Assembly (NCBI GenBank): GCA_903838675.1
Contig: CAILZI010000246.1
Span: forward strand, 1-53,131
From: an uncultured Verrucomicrobiota bacterium
Lineage (GTDB): Bacteria > Verrucomicrobiota > Verrucomicrobiia > Verrucomicrobiales > Verrucomicrobiaceae
Direction: 5' to 3'
Length of the DNA: 53,131 bases
Shown here: piece after piece, positions 40,492 through 49,559 of the stretch
Layout of the letters: every line of letters starts with the position of its first letter
How positions within the stretch are numbered: the stretch's first letter is position 1
Notes under the pieces: model-generated
Database searches by the model: none
Told to the model about the DNA's origin: nothing
Seen by the model: the letters and a program-made list of their open reading frames with translations, nothing else
Made by a program: the position numbers and the translations under genes

Positions 40492-42692
40492 CGCCCACCA
40501 CCTCCCAGCTCGTCTTCAATCCCACCCCCGCCGCCTTCGGTGTCGGTGTGGCGTTTGTCGTGGCCATGGGTGGCCTCGCGTTCATGGCTTGGCGGCGCAG
40601 CGGATTTCGGAAGGTCATGGGCTGGCTGGAGCTGCTGCGCTTCGTCATCGCCGTCGGCATCGCGATCACCCTATTGCAGCCGGAGTGGCTGGAGACTTTC
40701 AAGCCGCAGACCAAGCCCACACTGGCGGTGCTGCACGATGTCTCAGGCAGCATGACCACCAAGGACGTCATCGACAAGACGCAGCCGAATGCAGAGCCGA
40801 AGTCGCGTGAAGAAATCGCCAAGCCTTTGATCGACGCAAAGCTGTGGGAGCCGCTCAAGCAGCGCATGGATGTGGTGATCGAGCCCTTTTCCTCAACACA
40901 GACACCACCCACGGAAGGCACGGACATTCATGCGGCGCTGGCAGATGTGCTGGAAAAGCAGCCGAACCTCAAGGCCGTCGTGCTGATCAGCGATGGCGAC
41001 TGGAATACTGGTGCCGCACCCTCCCAGGCCACCACCCGGCTGCGCATGCGTGAGGTTCCCGTGTTTGCCGTGCCCACGGGGGCGGAGACGCGGCTGCCGG
41101 ATGTCGAACTAAGCAGCTTCGACGTGCCGACCTTCGCAGTGGCGGGCAAGCCGCTGCGCATTCCGTTCACCATCGAAAGTTCGCTGCCGCGTGATGAAGT
41201 CGTGATGCTGGAGATGAAGTCCTCCAGCGGCGAGATCATCACCAAAGAAGTCACGCTGCCCGCCATGAGCCGCTATCAAGACGTCATCGGCTGGAAGCCT
41301 GACAAACCCGGCGAAGTGAAGCTCACGCTGACGATCCCGAAAACACCGAGCGAACGCTACCCCGAAAACAACTCGCAGGAAGCACCGCTTTCGATCCGCA
41401 AGGAGCAACTCCGCGTGCTGGTGATCGAATCGTTCCCGCGCTGGGAGTACCGCTACCTGCGCAATGCGCTGGAACGTGACCCGGGCGTGGACGTCAGCTG
41501 CCTGCTGCTGCATCCCGGCCTGGGCAAGGTGGGGGCTGGCCGCGGTTATTTGAAAGCCTTTCCAAAGGATGAAGAACTGACGAAATACGATGTCGTGTTC
41601 CTGGGCGATGTCGGACTGGCCAAAGGCCAGCTCACCGCAGACCAGTGCACGTCGCTGCAAAAGCTCGTGCGTGATCAGGCTGGAGGGCTCGTCTTCATGC
41701 CCGGATTCCATGGCTTTCAATCCACCCTGCAGGAAACACCGCTGGCCGACCTGCTGCCGGTGATCTGGGACGCCGCACAGCCACGCGGCTGGGGCTCGTC
41801 GTCGCCGGGCAAGTTCGCACTCACCGAAGCAGGCACCCATAGTCTTCTGACCAAACTCGAAGACAGCGATGAAGCCAGCGCCCGTGTCTGGGGCAATCTA
41901 CCGGGCTTTCAGTGGTATGCTCCTGCACTGCGAGCCAAAGCGGGCAGCGAGGTGCTGGCCACGCATGGCACCGAGTCCAATCAGTTTGGCCGCGTCCCGC
42001 TGATCGTGACAAAGACCTACGGCGCGGGCAAGATCCTCTTCATGGGCACCGATGGCGCCTGGCGCTGGCGCAAGGGCGTGGAGGACAAATATCACTACCG
42101 CTTCTGGGGTCAGGTGGTGCGCTGGATGGCCTACCAGCGCAACATGAGCAGCGGCGACAAGATGCGCCTGTTCTACTCCCCCGACCGCCCGCGCACCGGC
42201 GATGTGCTGACACTGAACGCAAACGTCATGAGCGTCACCGGCGAGCCGCTGCGCGACGGCGTCGTGATCGCACAAATCGCCGCGCCCAGCGGCAAGGTCA
42301 GCAGCGTGCGCCTCATGCCCGCCGGTGAAGAAGCCTGGGGTCTGTTCAATGGCGTCTTCAGCCCTGTCGAGCCGGGTGAGCACGTGGTTCAGCTCAGCTG
42401 TGCCGAGGCAGGATCATCACTGGAGACGAAAATTTCGATTCAAGGCACCAGCCGTGAAAAGCGCGGCCAGCCGGCACGCCTGGATGTGATGCGTGAGATT
42501 TCCCGGTTCACCAAGGGCGAAGTTCTCGATGCGAGCAATCCCGCCTCGATCCTCGCCGCGATCTCCGCCATGCCTGAGCCCGCAGTCCAGGAGCGCCGGC
42601 TGCAAATCTGGTCGCACCCCGCCTGGGCTGGGCTGCTGGTGCTCCTGCTGAGCCTTTTCTGGGTTGGAAGAAAGGCCGCCGGAACGTTCTAA
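40488..42692 (+). CDS. Membrane protein with VWA and glutamine-amidotransferase-like domains
   Basis: 734 residues. Two N-terminal membrane helices (VGVAFVVAMGGLAFMAW and LRFVIAVGIAITLLQP) lead into a VWA-like domain with HDVSGSMTTKD and VVLISDGDWNTG. A class-I GATase-like fold begins near residue 300 (LRVLVIESFPRWEYRYLRNAL) and includes YDVVFLGDV and GGLVFMPGFHG; the catalytic Cys of true amidotransferases is not seen. A single helix lies near the C-terminus. This architecture is a usual downstream partner of BatA-type proteins. Confidence 0.8.
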   Translation: MTPTTSQLVFNPTPAAFGVGVAFVVAMGGLAFMAWRRSGFRKVMGWLELLRFVIAVGIAITLLQPEWLETFKPQTKPTLAVLHDVSGSMTTKDVIDKTQPNAEPKSREEIAKPLIDAKLWEPLKQRMDVVIEPFSSTQTPPTEGTDIHAALADVLEKQPNLKAVVLISDGDWNTGAAPSQATTRLRMREVPVFAVPTGAETRLPDVELSSFDVPTFAVAGKPLRIPFTIESSLPRDEVVMLEMKSSSGEIITKEVTLPAMSRYQDVIGWKPDKPGEVKLTLTIPKTPSERYPENNSQEAPLSIRKEQLRVLVIESFPRWEYRYLRNALERDPGVDVSCLLLHPGLGKVGAGRGYLKAFPKDEELTKYDVVFLGDVGLAKGQLTADQCTSLQKLVRDQAGGLVFMPGFHGFQSTLQETPLADLLPVIWDAAQPRGWGSSSPGKFALTEAGTHSLLTKLEDSDEASARVWGNLPGFQWYAPALRAKAGSEVLATHGTESNQFGRVPLIVTKTYGAGKILFMGTDGAWRWRKGVEDKYHYRFWGQVVRWMAYQRNMSSGDKMRLFYSPDRPRTGDVLTLNANVMSVTGEPLRDGVVIAQIAAPSGKVSSVRLMPAGEEAWGLFNGVFSPVEPGEHVVQLSCAEAGSSLETKISIQGTSREKRGQPARLDVMREISRFTKGEVLDASNPASILAAISAMPEPAVQERRLQIWSHPAWAGLLVLLLSLFWVGRKAAGTF

Positions 42693-42746
42693 ACTCCCAA
42701 TCAAAAGCTCGTCAGAGACGTTTCATCAGGATAACATTCGCCTATT

Positions 42747-45700
42747 ATGAAAACAGCACTGCCTGTCATCCTCGAAACAAAGCTCGCGGATTTTCGCAAG
42801 CGCGTCTGGATCGTCAAGCTCACCGAGGGGCTGCTGGCGGCGGCCTTCGGGATCGTGTTCTCCTACATTCTGGTGTTCGGGCTGGATCGCGTCATGGAAA
42901 CCCCAGTGTGGCTGCGAGCGACTCTATTGATCTCTGGCGCTGCGGTGCTGGGCCTGGGCCTGCCGCTGAAATGGCACCGCTGGGTGTGGTGCCAGCGCAG
43001 TCTGGAGGACGCGGCACGGCTGCTGAAACGCACTTTCCCACGGCTCGGAGATCAATTGCTCGGCATCGTGGAACTGGCGCATGTGGAATCGGGCTCGGCA
43101 GGCCGCAGCGAGCGGCTGGTACAGGCCGCGATGGAGCAGGACGCAGAGGAGGTGAAGGACAAGGACTTCTCGCATGCTGTGCCTGAGGCCAAGCATTTCC
43201 AATGGGGCTGGGCTGCAGGTGTGGCGGCGCTTCTAGCCGTGGCCGCACTGACCCTGCTTCCAGACGCCGCGTGGAATGCCCTGGCACGCTGGGCCACTCC
43301 ATGGCGTGACGTGGAACGCTTCACCTTCGCGAAAATCGAGACACTGCCAAACCGCCTCGTCGTTCCGTATGCCGAGCCATTTGATTTGAAGGTCCTGCTC
43401 AACAAGGACACCCGCTGGTCACCTGCCTCGGCCAAAGCCCAGATCAGTGATCAGCCTGCGGTGGTGAGCAATCTGAACCAAGGCACCTATCCTCTCGCGT
43501 TTCCCCCGCAGAAGGAAGATGCAGCCCTGTCCCTCTCACTCGGTGATGTGCGCAAGACGGTGAATGTGCTGCCACGCACCCGGCCGGAATTGACAGCCCT
43601 GTCTGTGCGCACGCGGCTGCCTGAGTATTTGAAGTATCAAACAGAGCCCATGACCGAAGTGCGCGGCGGCTCCGTAAGCGTGCTGAAAGGGGCGCAGGCC
43701 TCCCTCGAAGCCACGGCATCGCGTGAGCTGGCCTCGGCGGAAGTCGATGGCGAAGCAGAGAAAGTTTCCGGCGCAAAGGTAACCACGCCATTCCATCAGA
43801 TTTCCGCAAACGCTGAAAAACATGTAATGTGGAAGGATCGCGACGGTCTGACCCCGCGCGAGCCGCTGGTCTTGAAGATCAACGCGATTGAAGATGAAGC
43901 CCCGCGCCTGGCCGCACGGCGTGAAACACAGGAGCAGGTGGTGCTCGACTCGGAAGTCGTCGTTTTCGATGTGGATGTGCAGGATGACTTCGGCATCCAA
44001 CGCACCGGTCTCGAATGGCGCAGCGTGAATGATGACAAGACCAAGGGTGACAAGATCGCCGCTGCCGGCGAGCCCGAGAAGAAGACCCTGGCAGCCAAGG
44101 CAACCTTCTGTGCGGACCGTGACGGCGTGGCACCACAGACGCTGGAGATCCGCGCCTGGGCGGAGGATTACCTGCCCAAACGTAAGCGCGCTTACTCCAC
44201 AGCATTCCTGCTGCATGTGCTGAACAAGACCGATCACGCACTCTGGCTGACGGAACAGTTCGGCAAATGGCTCGAAGCGGCCCGCGAAAGCTATGAGCGC
44301 GAGCAGCAGCTGCATGCCACGAACAAGGAACTGCGCGCACTGACTCCGGCGGAGCTGGACCGCCCGGAGAACCGGCGCAAGATCGCGCAGCAGGCCAGCG
44401 CGGAGAATGCGAATGCGGCCCGGCTGGGCACGCTGAATCAAAGCGGACGCAGTCTGGTGGAGCAGGCGACACGGAATGATGAGTTTGATGCCAAGCGGCT
44501 CGAATCCTGGGCCACGATGCTCAAGTCACTGCAAGACATCGCAGCCAAACGAATGCCCAGCGTGGCGGACCTGTTGAAGCAGAGTTCGAATGCGCAGAGT
44601 GGCAAACCTTCACAGTCCACAGCCGGCAATCCGCCGTCGAATTCATCCCCGCAGCCAGCGAAGGAAGGCAAGTCAGGAGAAGGCAAAGCCGGTCAGAGCA
44701 AGCCCAGCGCTCCCCAGATTGCCAACGGCCCCGACCTCCCCAAAGCATCGCAGGGAGGCAAGGCCTCCACGGAGGAGCAGAAGAAGGACAACATGCCGAG
44801 CATCTCCGACAAGGAGGGCTCGATGAGCAAGGCCGAGCCGCAGCCGGCGGACCCCAATGCCAAACCTTCCCCGCCGAAGCCCAGCACGATGAAACTGCCA
44901 ACGACGCAGATGGCTGCGGCCCCGGGCGGCAAGAAGAAGGATGACAAAGCAGAGGAGAAGCCTCAGGAGCCTCCGGCATCTCAGGCGCAGAAAAAAATGC
45001 AGGATGCTCTCGATGAGCAGAAGCTGCTTCTGGCCGAGTTTGCGCGCGTTTCAGATGAACTGGGCACGATCCTGGCAAGCCTGGAAGCCAGCACCTTCGT
45101 GAAGCGGCTCAAAGCGGCCTCCCGCCAGCAGATGGTCGTGGCCAAGGATTTGAACACGAAGACTCTCAGTGCCTTCGGTCTGGAGCGCAAGCCGGTGCAG
45201 GATGCGGCGGTGATCGCCGAAAATGAAAAGACGCAGAGCGAAACCGTGCGCGTGATCCAAAGCGACCTGGAGGCCTACTTCGCCCGCAAACCGGACATGC
45301 ACTTCAAGAACATCATCGGTCAGATGAAAGAGACCCAGGTGGTGAAAATGCTGACTTATCTGGGAGATCAGGCAGCGGTAAATCTGAGCGGAAACAGCAT
45401 GGCGGGTGCGGAGTTTTGGGCGGACACACTGGACCGCTGGGCCGAGGAGATGGTGGCCGCAAGCGAGTGCAAATCGTGCAGCAGCTGCAGCGCAGACAGC
45501 CTGCCGCCGGAGATCGTGCTCAAGGTCATGAAATCCCTGCGCGATGAAATGAAGCTGCGCGACGAAACACGCGAACTGGAAAATGCGAAGCCTGCCCTCA
45601 AAGAAGGAGAGCACGGCAAAAAGTCGGCCATCCTGGCCTCGAAGCAGTTTGGCATCCAGGCCAACACGCGCGGTGCGTTTGATGACATCCTGCACCTGCC

Positions 45701-46091
45701 GCAGGGGAATGAAAAATTTGGCAAGGAACTCAAGCTGCTCAACGCGGTGATGAGAGTGATGGATGAAGCGGCGGGCATTCTCGATAAAGCTGACACAGGC
45801 GCACCGGCGATAGCAGCGGAAACAGAGGCCATCGAACTTTTGCTGCAGGCGAAACGTCAGGGCAAAGGTGGTGGCGGTGGCGGCGGATCAAATCCCGGTG
45901 GTGGCGGCGGTGCAGCAAGCGCTGAAGCAGCTTTGTCAGACCTGGGACCGGGCTCGGATTCAGATTCGAATGTGAACGCACGTCCGGTGGGCCAGGCAAC
46001 TGGCAAGGCAGGTCGTGAACTGCCGGAAGAATTCAAGACAGGACTGGATGCCTATTTCAACAAACTGGAAGCAGGAGGCGGGGCGAAATGA
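42747..46091 (+). CDS. Large DUF4175-like membrane protein
   Basis: 1114 residues. Membrane helices lie at about 25-47, 57-75 and 152-172, then a long extracytoplasmic part with beta-rich repeats to about 470, helical segments to 620, a Lys/Pro/Ser/Gly low-complexity stretch at about 620-750, and a helical C-terminal third. A tight Cys cluster, CKSCSSC, occurs at about 907-913, and a Gly run follows near 1040. I assign it to the DUF4175-like group from layout and operon position, not from a motif. It is separated from the previous gene by 54 bases, the largest gap inside the operon. Confidence 0.65.
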   Translation: MKTALPVILETKLADFRKRVWIVKLTEGLLAAAFGIVFSYILVFGLDRVMETPVWLRATLLISGAAVLGLGLPLKWHRWVWCQRSLEDAARLLKRTFPRLGDQLLGIVELAHVESGSAGRSERLVQAAMEQDAEEVKDKDFSHAVPEAKHFQWGWAAGVAALLAVAALTLLPDAAWNALARWATPWRDVERFTFAKIETLPNRLVVPYAEPFDLKVLLNKDTRWSPASAKAQISDQPAVVSNLNQGTYPLAFPPQKEDAALSLSLGDVRKTVNVLPRTRPELTALSVRTRLPEYLKYQTEPMTEVRGGSVSVLKGAQASLEATASRELASAEVDGEAEKVSGAKVTTPFHQISANAEKHVMWKDRDGLTPREPLVLKINAIEDEAPRLAARRETQEQVVLDSEVVVFDVDVQDDFGIQRTGLEWRSVNDDKTKGDKIAAAGEPEKKTLAAKATFCADRDGVAPQTLEIRAWAEDYLPKRKRAYSTAFLLHVLNKTDHALWLTEQFGKWLEAARESYEREQQLHATNKELRALTPAELDRPENRRKIAQQASAENANAARLGTLNQSGRSLVEQATRNDEFDAKRLESWATMLKSLQDIAAKRMPSVADLLKQSSNAQSGKPSQSTAGNPPSNSSPQPAKEGKSGEGKAGQSKPSAPQIANGPDLPKASQGGKASTEEQKKDNMPSISDKEGSMSKAEPQPADPNAKPSPPKPSTMKLPTTQMAAAPGGKKKDDKAEEKPQEPPASQAQKKMQDALDEQKLLLAEFARVSDELGTILASLEASTFVKRLKAASRQQMVVAKDLNTKTLSAFGLERKPVQDAAVIAENEKTQSETVRVIQSDLEAYFARKPDMHFKNIIGQMKETQVVKMLTYLGDQAAVNLSGNSMAGAEFWADTLDRWAEEMVAASECKSCSSCSADSLPPEIVLKVMKSLRDEMKLRDETRELENAKPALKEGEHGKKSAILASKQFGIQANTRGAFDDILHLPQGNEKFGKELKLLNAVMRVMDEAAGILDKADTGAPAIAAETEAIELLLQAKRQGKGGGGGGGSNPGGGGGAASAEAALSDLGPGSDSDSNVNARPVGQATGKAGRELPEEFKTGLDAYFNKLEAGGGAK

Positions 46092-48439
46092 TCAAGCTGA
46101 TGCTGCTGGCAGTTGTTCTGACCGGTTCCGGTGGATCTCAGGCACAGGCACCGTCGCGTGCCGACTTGAAGAAACCGCTTTCACCGGCGGTCGAAAAGGT
46201 GCTGGCTGACTTTGTACAGTCGTGCGTGCCGGAAAAGAAGAAGCAGCTCACGGCCCATATGGAGGAAGTCGTCAAAACCATCGACGCAGAGGTCAACCTC
46301 TCGCCGGAGGAAAAACGAGCGTTGCAGGATGAGTCTGGGAAGGCCGTGGAGAGAACGCTGAAATCCTGGCAGCCCCAGGCTGTGATGATGATGCGCACCT
46401 ATTTGTCACGCACTTCAGACTCGGCGGCTATCCGCCACATCGGCATGTGGAAACCTGAAGTGGCAGGGCCCAACGAACCCATCGAAGACTGGACGCCGCC
46501 CGATGAAGACGCCGCATGGCTTGCCGCATTGAAAACAACTCTCGGTGAAGCGCGCTATACCACCTGGCATGAGGCGGATGCAAAGGCCAGGCAGAAGGTG
46601 GACAAGGACATCTCCGCACATCTTGAACGCTGGGTGCGTGAATCTCGGGGACCGATGAATGAAGACCTGCGGGCCAAAATCGAGCTGATGAAAAAGAAGC
46701 TCAACCTCGCTGAGGCACAGACCACGGCCTTGACCAAGGCGGCGGACAGCCTGCTGGAGCGCCTCAGCAACGAGGAGAAAAAACGAGCCGCCGGCATGCT
46801 CCGCACACTGCCGCCCTCAGCCCGTGAGACGATCATGGGCCGCAACTACTTCTACATCCGCTTTGATCGTCCTCGTGGTGAAGCCTGGGACAAGGCCTGG
46901 GATCAAGCGGCGGCCGGCGTGCTGCCTGCAGATCAGCTCGCCCAATGGCATAAGGCTGACAAGGAGGAGCGCAGCAAGGCGGATACCGATCTGGCTGACA
47001 TGATCAAGCCTTCCGAGCAGCAGGCGGAGCAGCAGATGGAGATTGCCATGGGTGCGGAGATCGATGGCATGATCATGGCGCTGAATTTGAACAAGGACCG
47101 GCAAAACGCGCTGGAACAGCTGTCAAAGGCAGCGATCCAGGAATCGCTGAAGCAGGCGCGCAAAGCCTGGCTGCAGCAGGCAAGGAATTATTCGGCCACG
47201 GAGCGCAAGCGCATTCGTGGGAACGTTTACTTTGGCATCAACGACGACCTCCAGGCCATCAAGCTGCCGATCTGGACCGAGGGGATCAAGAAGCTGCTGA
47301 CAGAAGAAGAGCGCACGCGCATGACGACCGAAAACAAGCAGCGTGAGCAGCGCACCAACCTGGCAGTCTCACGTGTCTGCCTGGCGGAAATGGACAAGAT
47401 GCTCACACTTTCCCAGGAGCAGCGCACGCGTCTGGAACCGCTGCTCGTGGATCTCATGCAGCCGCTCATGGATCAGCGACGTCAGCAGTACTGGAGTTAC
47501 AATGCCAACCAGCTGTTCCAGAACGCGGGCAAAGTGAAGGAGGATACGGCGCGCGCCATTTTGGACAACGTGCAGTGGAAACATTGGAAGGAATTGATCG
47601 CCGCCACCAACGGTTCATCGCGCAACATCCTGCCGGACATGAATGGCACCTTCCCCGAGGCAGCGGACATGGAGGCGGCGATCTCGCAGCACCTTTACAA
47701 GATGTTTGTCGCGGAGCGCAGCAGGACACTGGCGGCGATGATGCCGCAGGTCGAGGAAGCAGCGCGCCTGCTCTCCCTGCCCGAACCGACTGTCACAAAA
47801 CTCACCACCGCAGCGAAAGGAGCCGTGGAAACCAGTCTGGAATACTGGCGCCAGTTCACCGAAAACTTCGTGCGTCAGAGCGTGCAGACTGCCACGCCAA
47901 AGAACATCCTGCAGACGCTGGCAGGCACAGCGCGCGCGAACTTCAGCCGCACTGAAACCAAACCACAAAACACGGAATTGTGGAAAACGACTCTGCAAAC
48001 CACACTGAATGAAGCCCAGTTAAAAAAGCTCCAGCACGTGGCGGATGAGCGGCAGGACTATCGCCTGAAGTCCATGGCGGCGATGTGTGTCTCCGAACTG
48101 GACCGCCGCCGCAAGCTTTCAGCCGATCAATGCGCCAGAGTCGAAACAGCCGTCCAGCAGGTGCTGGCCGAATACCTGCCGGACATCGAACGCTACATGT
48201 CCACCCAGTGGTTTTTGCAATACTACTACGCCTTGGTCCCACTGGCCGGCGTGGCTGATAAAGAGATGCAGGCCATCCTCACTCCGGAGCAGTGGAAGCT
48301 GTGCAAGGAACGCGACCTTCCCGACGCCGTGCAGTACTGGGAGGGCATCAAGACCAATCACGATCAACGCTTGAAGCAAGCTGTGCCTGCCAACGGACCC
48401 CAGATTTTCATCAACGGCGGGATCATGATTGATCAGTGA
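46088..48439 (+). CDS. Secreted protein of repeated helical modules, function unknown
   Basis: 783 residues with a signal peptide ending QAQAPSRAD. The rest is strongly helical and contains about six copies of a module of 110-130 residues that opens with a segment such as LNLAEAQTTALTKAAD, LNLNKDRQNALEQL, LTLSQEQRTRLEPLL, LSLPEPTVTKLTTAA or RKLSADQCARVETAV, and later has a Trp-containing helix (WKHWKEL, EQWKLCKE). The pattern recalls the LTXXQ/Spy-like periplasmic helical proteins, repeated in one chain. ATGA overlap with the previous gene. Confidence 0.7.
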   Translation: MIKLMLLAVVLTGSGGSQAQAPSRADLKKPLSPAVEKVLADFVQSCVPEKKKQLTAHMEEVVKTIDAEVNLSPEEKRALQDESGKAVERTLKSWQPQAVMMMRTYLSRTSDSAAIRHIGMWKPEVAGPNEPIEDWTPPDEDAAWLAALKTTLGEARYTTWHEADAKARQKVDKDISAHLERWVRESRGPMNEDLRAKIELMKKKLNLAEAQTTALTKAADSLLERLSNEEKKRAAGMLRTLPPSARETIMGRNYFYIRFDRPRGEAWDKAWDQAAAGVLPADQLAQWHKADKEERSKADTDLADMIKPSEQQAEQQMEIAMGAEIDGMIMALNLNKDRQNALEQLSKAAIQESLKQARKAWLQQARNYSATERKRIRGNVYFGINDDLQAIKLPIWTEGIKKLLTEEERTRMTTENKQREQRTNLAVSRVCLAEMDKMLTLSQEQRTRLEPLLVDLMQPLMDQRRQQYWSYNANQLFQNAGKVKEDTARAILDNVQWKHWKELIAATNGSSRNILPDMNGTFPEAADMEAAISQHLYKMFVAERSRTLAAMMPQVEEAARLLSLPEPTVTKLTTAAKGAVETSLEYWRQFTENFVRQSVQTATPKNILQTLAGTARANFSRTETKPQNTELWKTTLQTTLNEAQLKKLQHVADERQDYRLKSMAAMCVSELDRRRKLSADQCARVETAVQQVLAEYLPDIERYMSTQWFLQYYYALVPLAGVADKEMQAILTPEQWKLCKERDLPDAVQYWEGIKTNHDQRLKQAVPANGPQIFINGGIMIDQ

Positions 48440-48449
48440 CGAAACCCAA

Positions 48450-49559
48450 ATGACGACTAAAGAACCATCCTTGGCGAATACCGCAACGAATGCCGCACAC
48501 ATCGGTGATGCCCAACGTTGCCTGCGCGAATTTTCGTCGTTCGACACTCTGATTTCGCCAATCCTCTTCTGCTTTCTGCTTCTCACCTCCCATGCCTTTT
48601 CACAGGATCCTACACTTCGCTTTGGCGGCGCGATCCCGCAGGAGGTTGAAACCGTGTATGAGCGCGGGCTGGCGTGGCTGGCCTCCAAGCAAAGTGAAAC
48701 GGGAGGCTGGCAGGGCGGCCACGATGGTGCTGGCATCGACGGCATCTGCCTCATGTCCTTTCTTGCGAGCGGAGAGGATCCTAACTTTGGCCGTTATGCG
48801 CCAAATATCCGCCGGGCGCTTCGTGCCATCATCCGCAGTCAGGATGCGGCCAGCGGCTACCTGCCGAACAGCATGTATCATCACGGCTTCGCGATGCTTT
48901 CGCTTTCAGAAGCCTATGGCACGGTGGATGAATCCTTGCTGTGGGAAGGAGACAAGCCGGTGCGCACAATCGGGCAGGCGCTCGATCTCGCGATCCGTTG
49001 TGCCGGCACCTCACAGAAGGCAAACCGCTGGGGCGGATGGCGGTACATGCCAAACTCGACTGACGCAGACACTTCAGTAACCGGCGCTGTGCTGATGGGA
49101 CTTCTCGCCGCGCGCAACGCCGGCATGGAAGTCCCCGATGAAGTCATCGACAACGCGCTGAATTACATGAAGCGCAGCACCGGCAAGGATGGCAGCGTGG
49201 CCTATGCTGGCGGTTTTGGCGGTTTTGGCGAGTCAATGAACCGCAGCGCCATCGCCACACTGGTGGCTGCCGTTTCAAAGCACAAGGACAGCGAGGAGTT
49301 CAAGGCCACGCTCCAGCACATCACCGAGCGTCTTGAGCACAGCGAGGGCAACTACAAGGAGTACTTCCGCTATTACATGGCGCAGGCCTTGTTTCAGGGT
49401 GACTACGCATCCTGGCAAAAATGGAATGCCGCCACCGCACGTGTGCTGGGCGAGAGCCAGGCTGCGGACGGAAGTTTTGGCAATGGCGCGTATGAGACTG
49501 GCATGTCGCTGCTGGCCCTGGCTCTAAACTACCGATTCCTGCCGATTTATGAACGCTAA
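48450..49559 (+). CDS. Secreted cyclase-fold protein (prenyltransferase/squalene-oxidase repeats)
   Basis: 369 residues. A long N-terminal region precedes the signal core LISPILFCFLLLTSHAFSQ. The body has alpha-toroid repeats with GLAWLASKQSETGGWQGG, GYLPNSMYHHGFAMLSLSEAYG, GGWRYMPNSTDADTSVTGA and ADGSFGNGAYETGMSLLAL, each with a Gly-Trp or Gly-Ser-Phe turn. True terpene cyclase catalytic motifs (DxDD) are not complete. Extracellular alpha-toroids of this kind are common in Planctomycetes and Verrucomicrobia. The first 30 bases overlap a REP-like segment (48437-48454), so the true start may lie further in, at the TTG 48471 or by a rare codon. Confidence 0.75.
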   Translation: MTTKEPSLANTATNAAHIGDAQRCLREFSSFDTLISPILFCFLLLTSHAFSQDPTLRFGGAIPQEVETVYERGLAWLASKQSETGGWQGGHDGAGIDGICLMSFLASGEDPNFGRYAPNIRRALRAIIRSQDAASGYLPNSMYHHGFAMLSLSEAYGTVDESLLWEGDKPVRTIGQALDLAIRCAGTSQKANRWGGWRYMPNSTDADTSVTGAVLMGLLAARNAGMEVPDEVIDNALNYMKRSTGKDGSVAYAGGFGGFGESMNRSAIATLVAAVSKHKDSEEFKATLQHITERLEHSEGNYKEYFRYYMAQALFQGDYASWQKWNAATARVLGESQAADGSFGNGAYETGMSLLALALNYRFLPIYER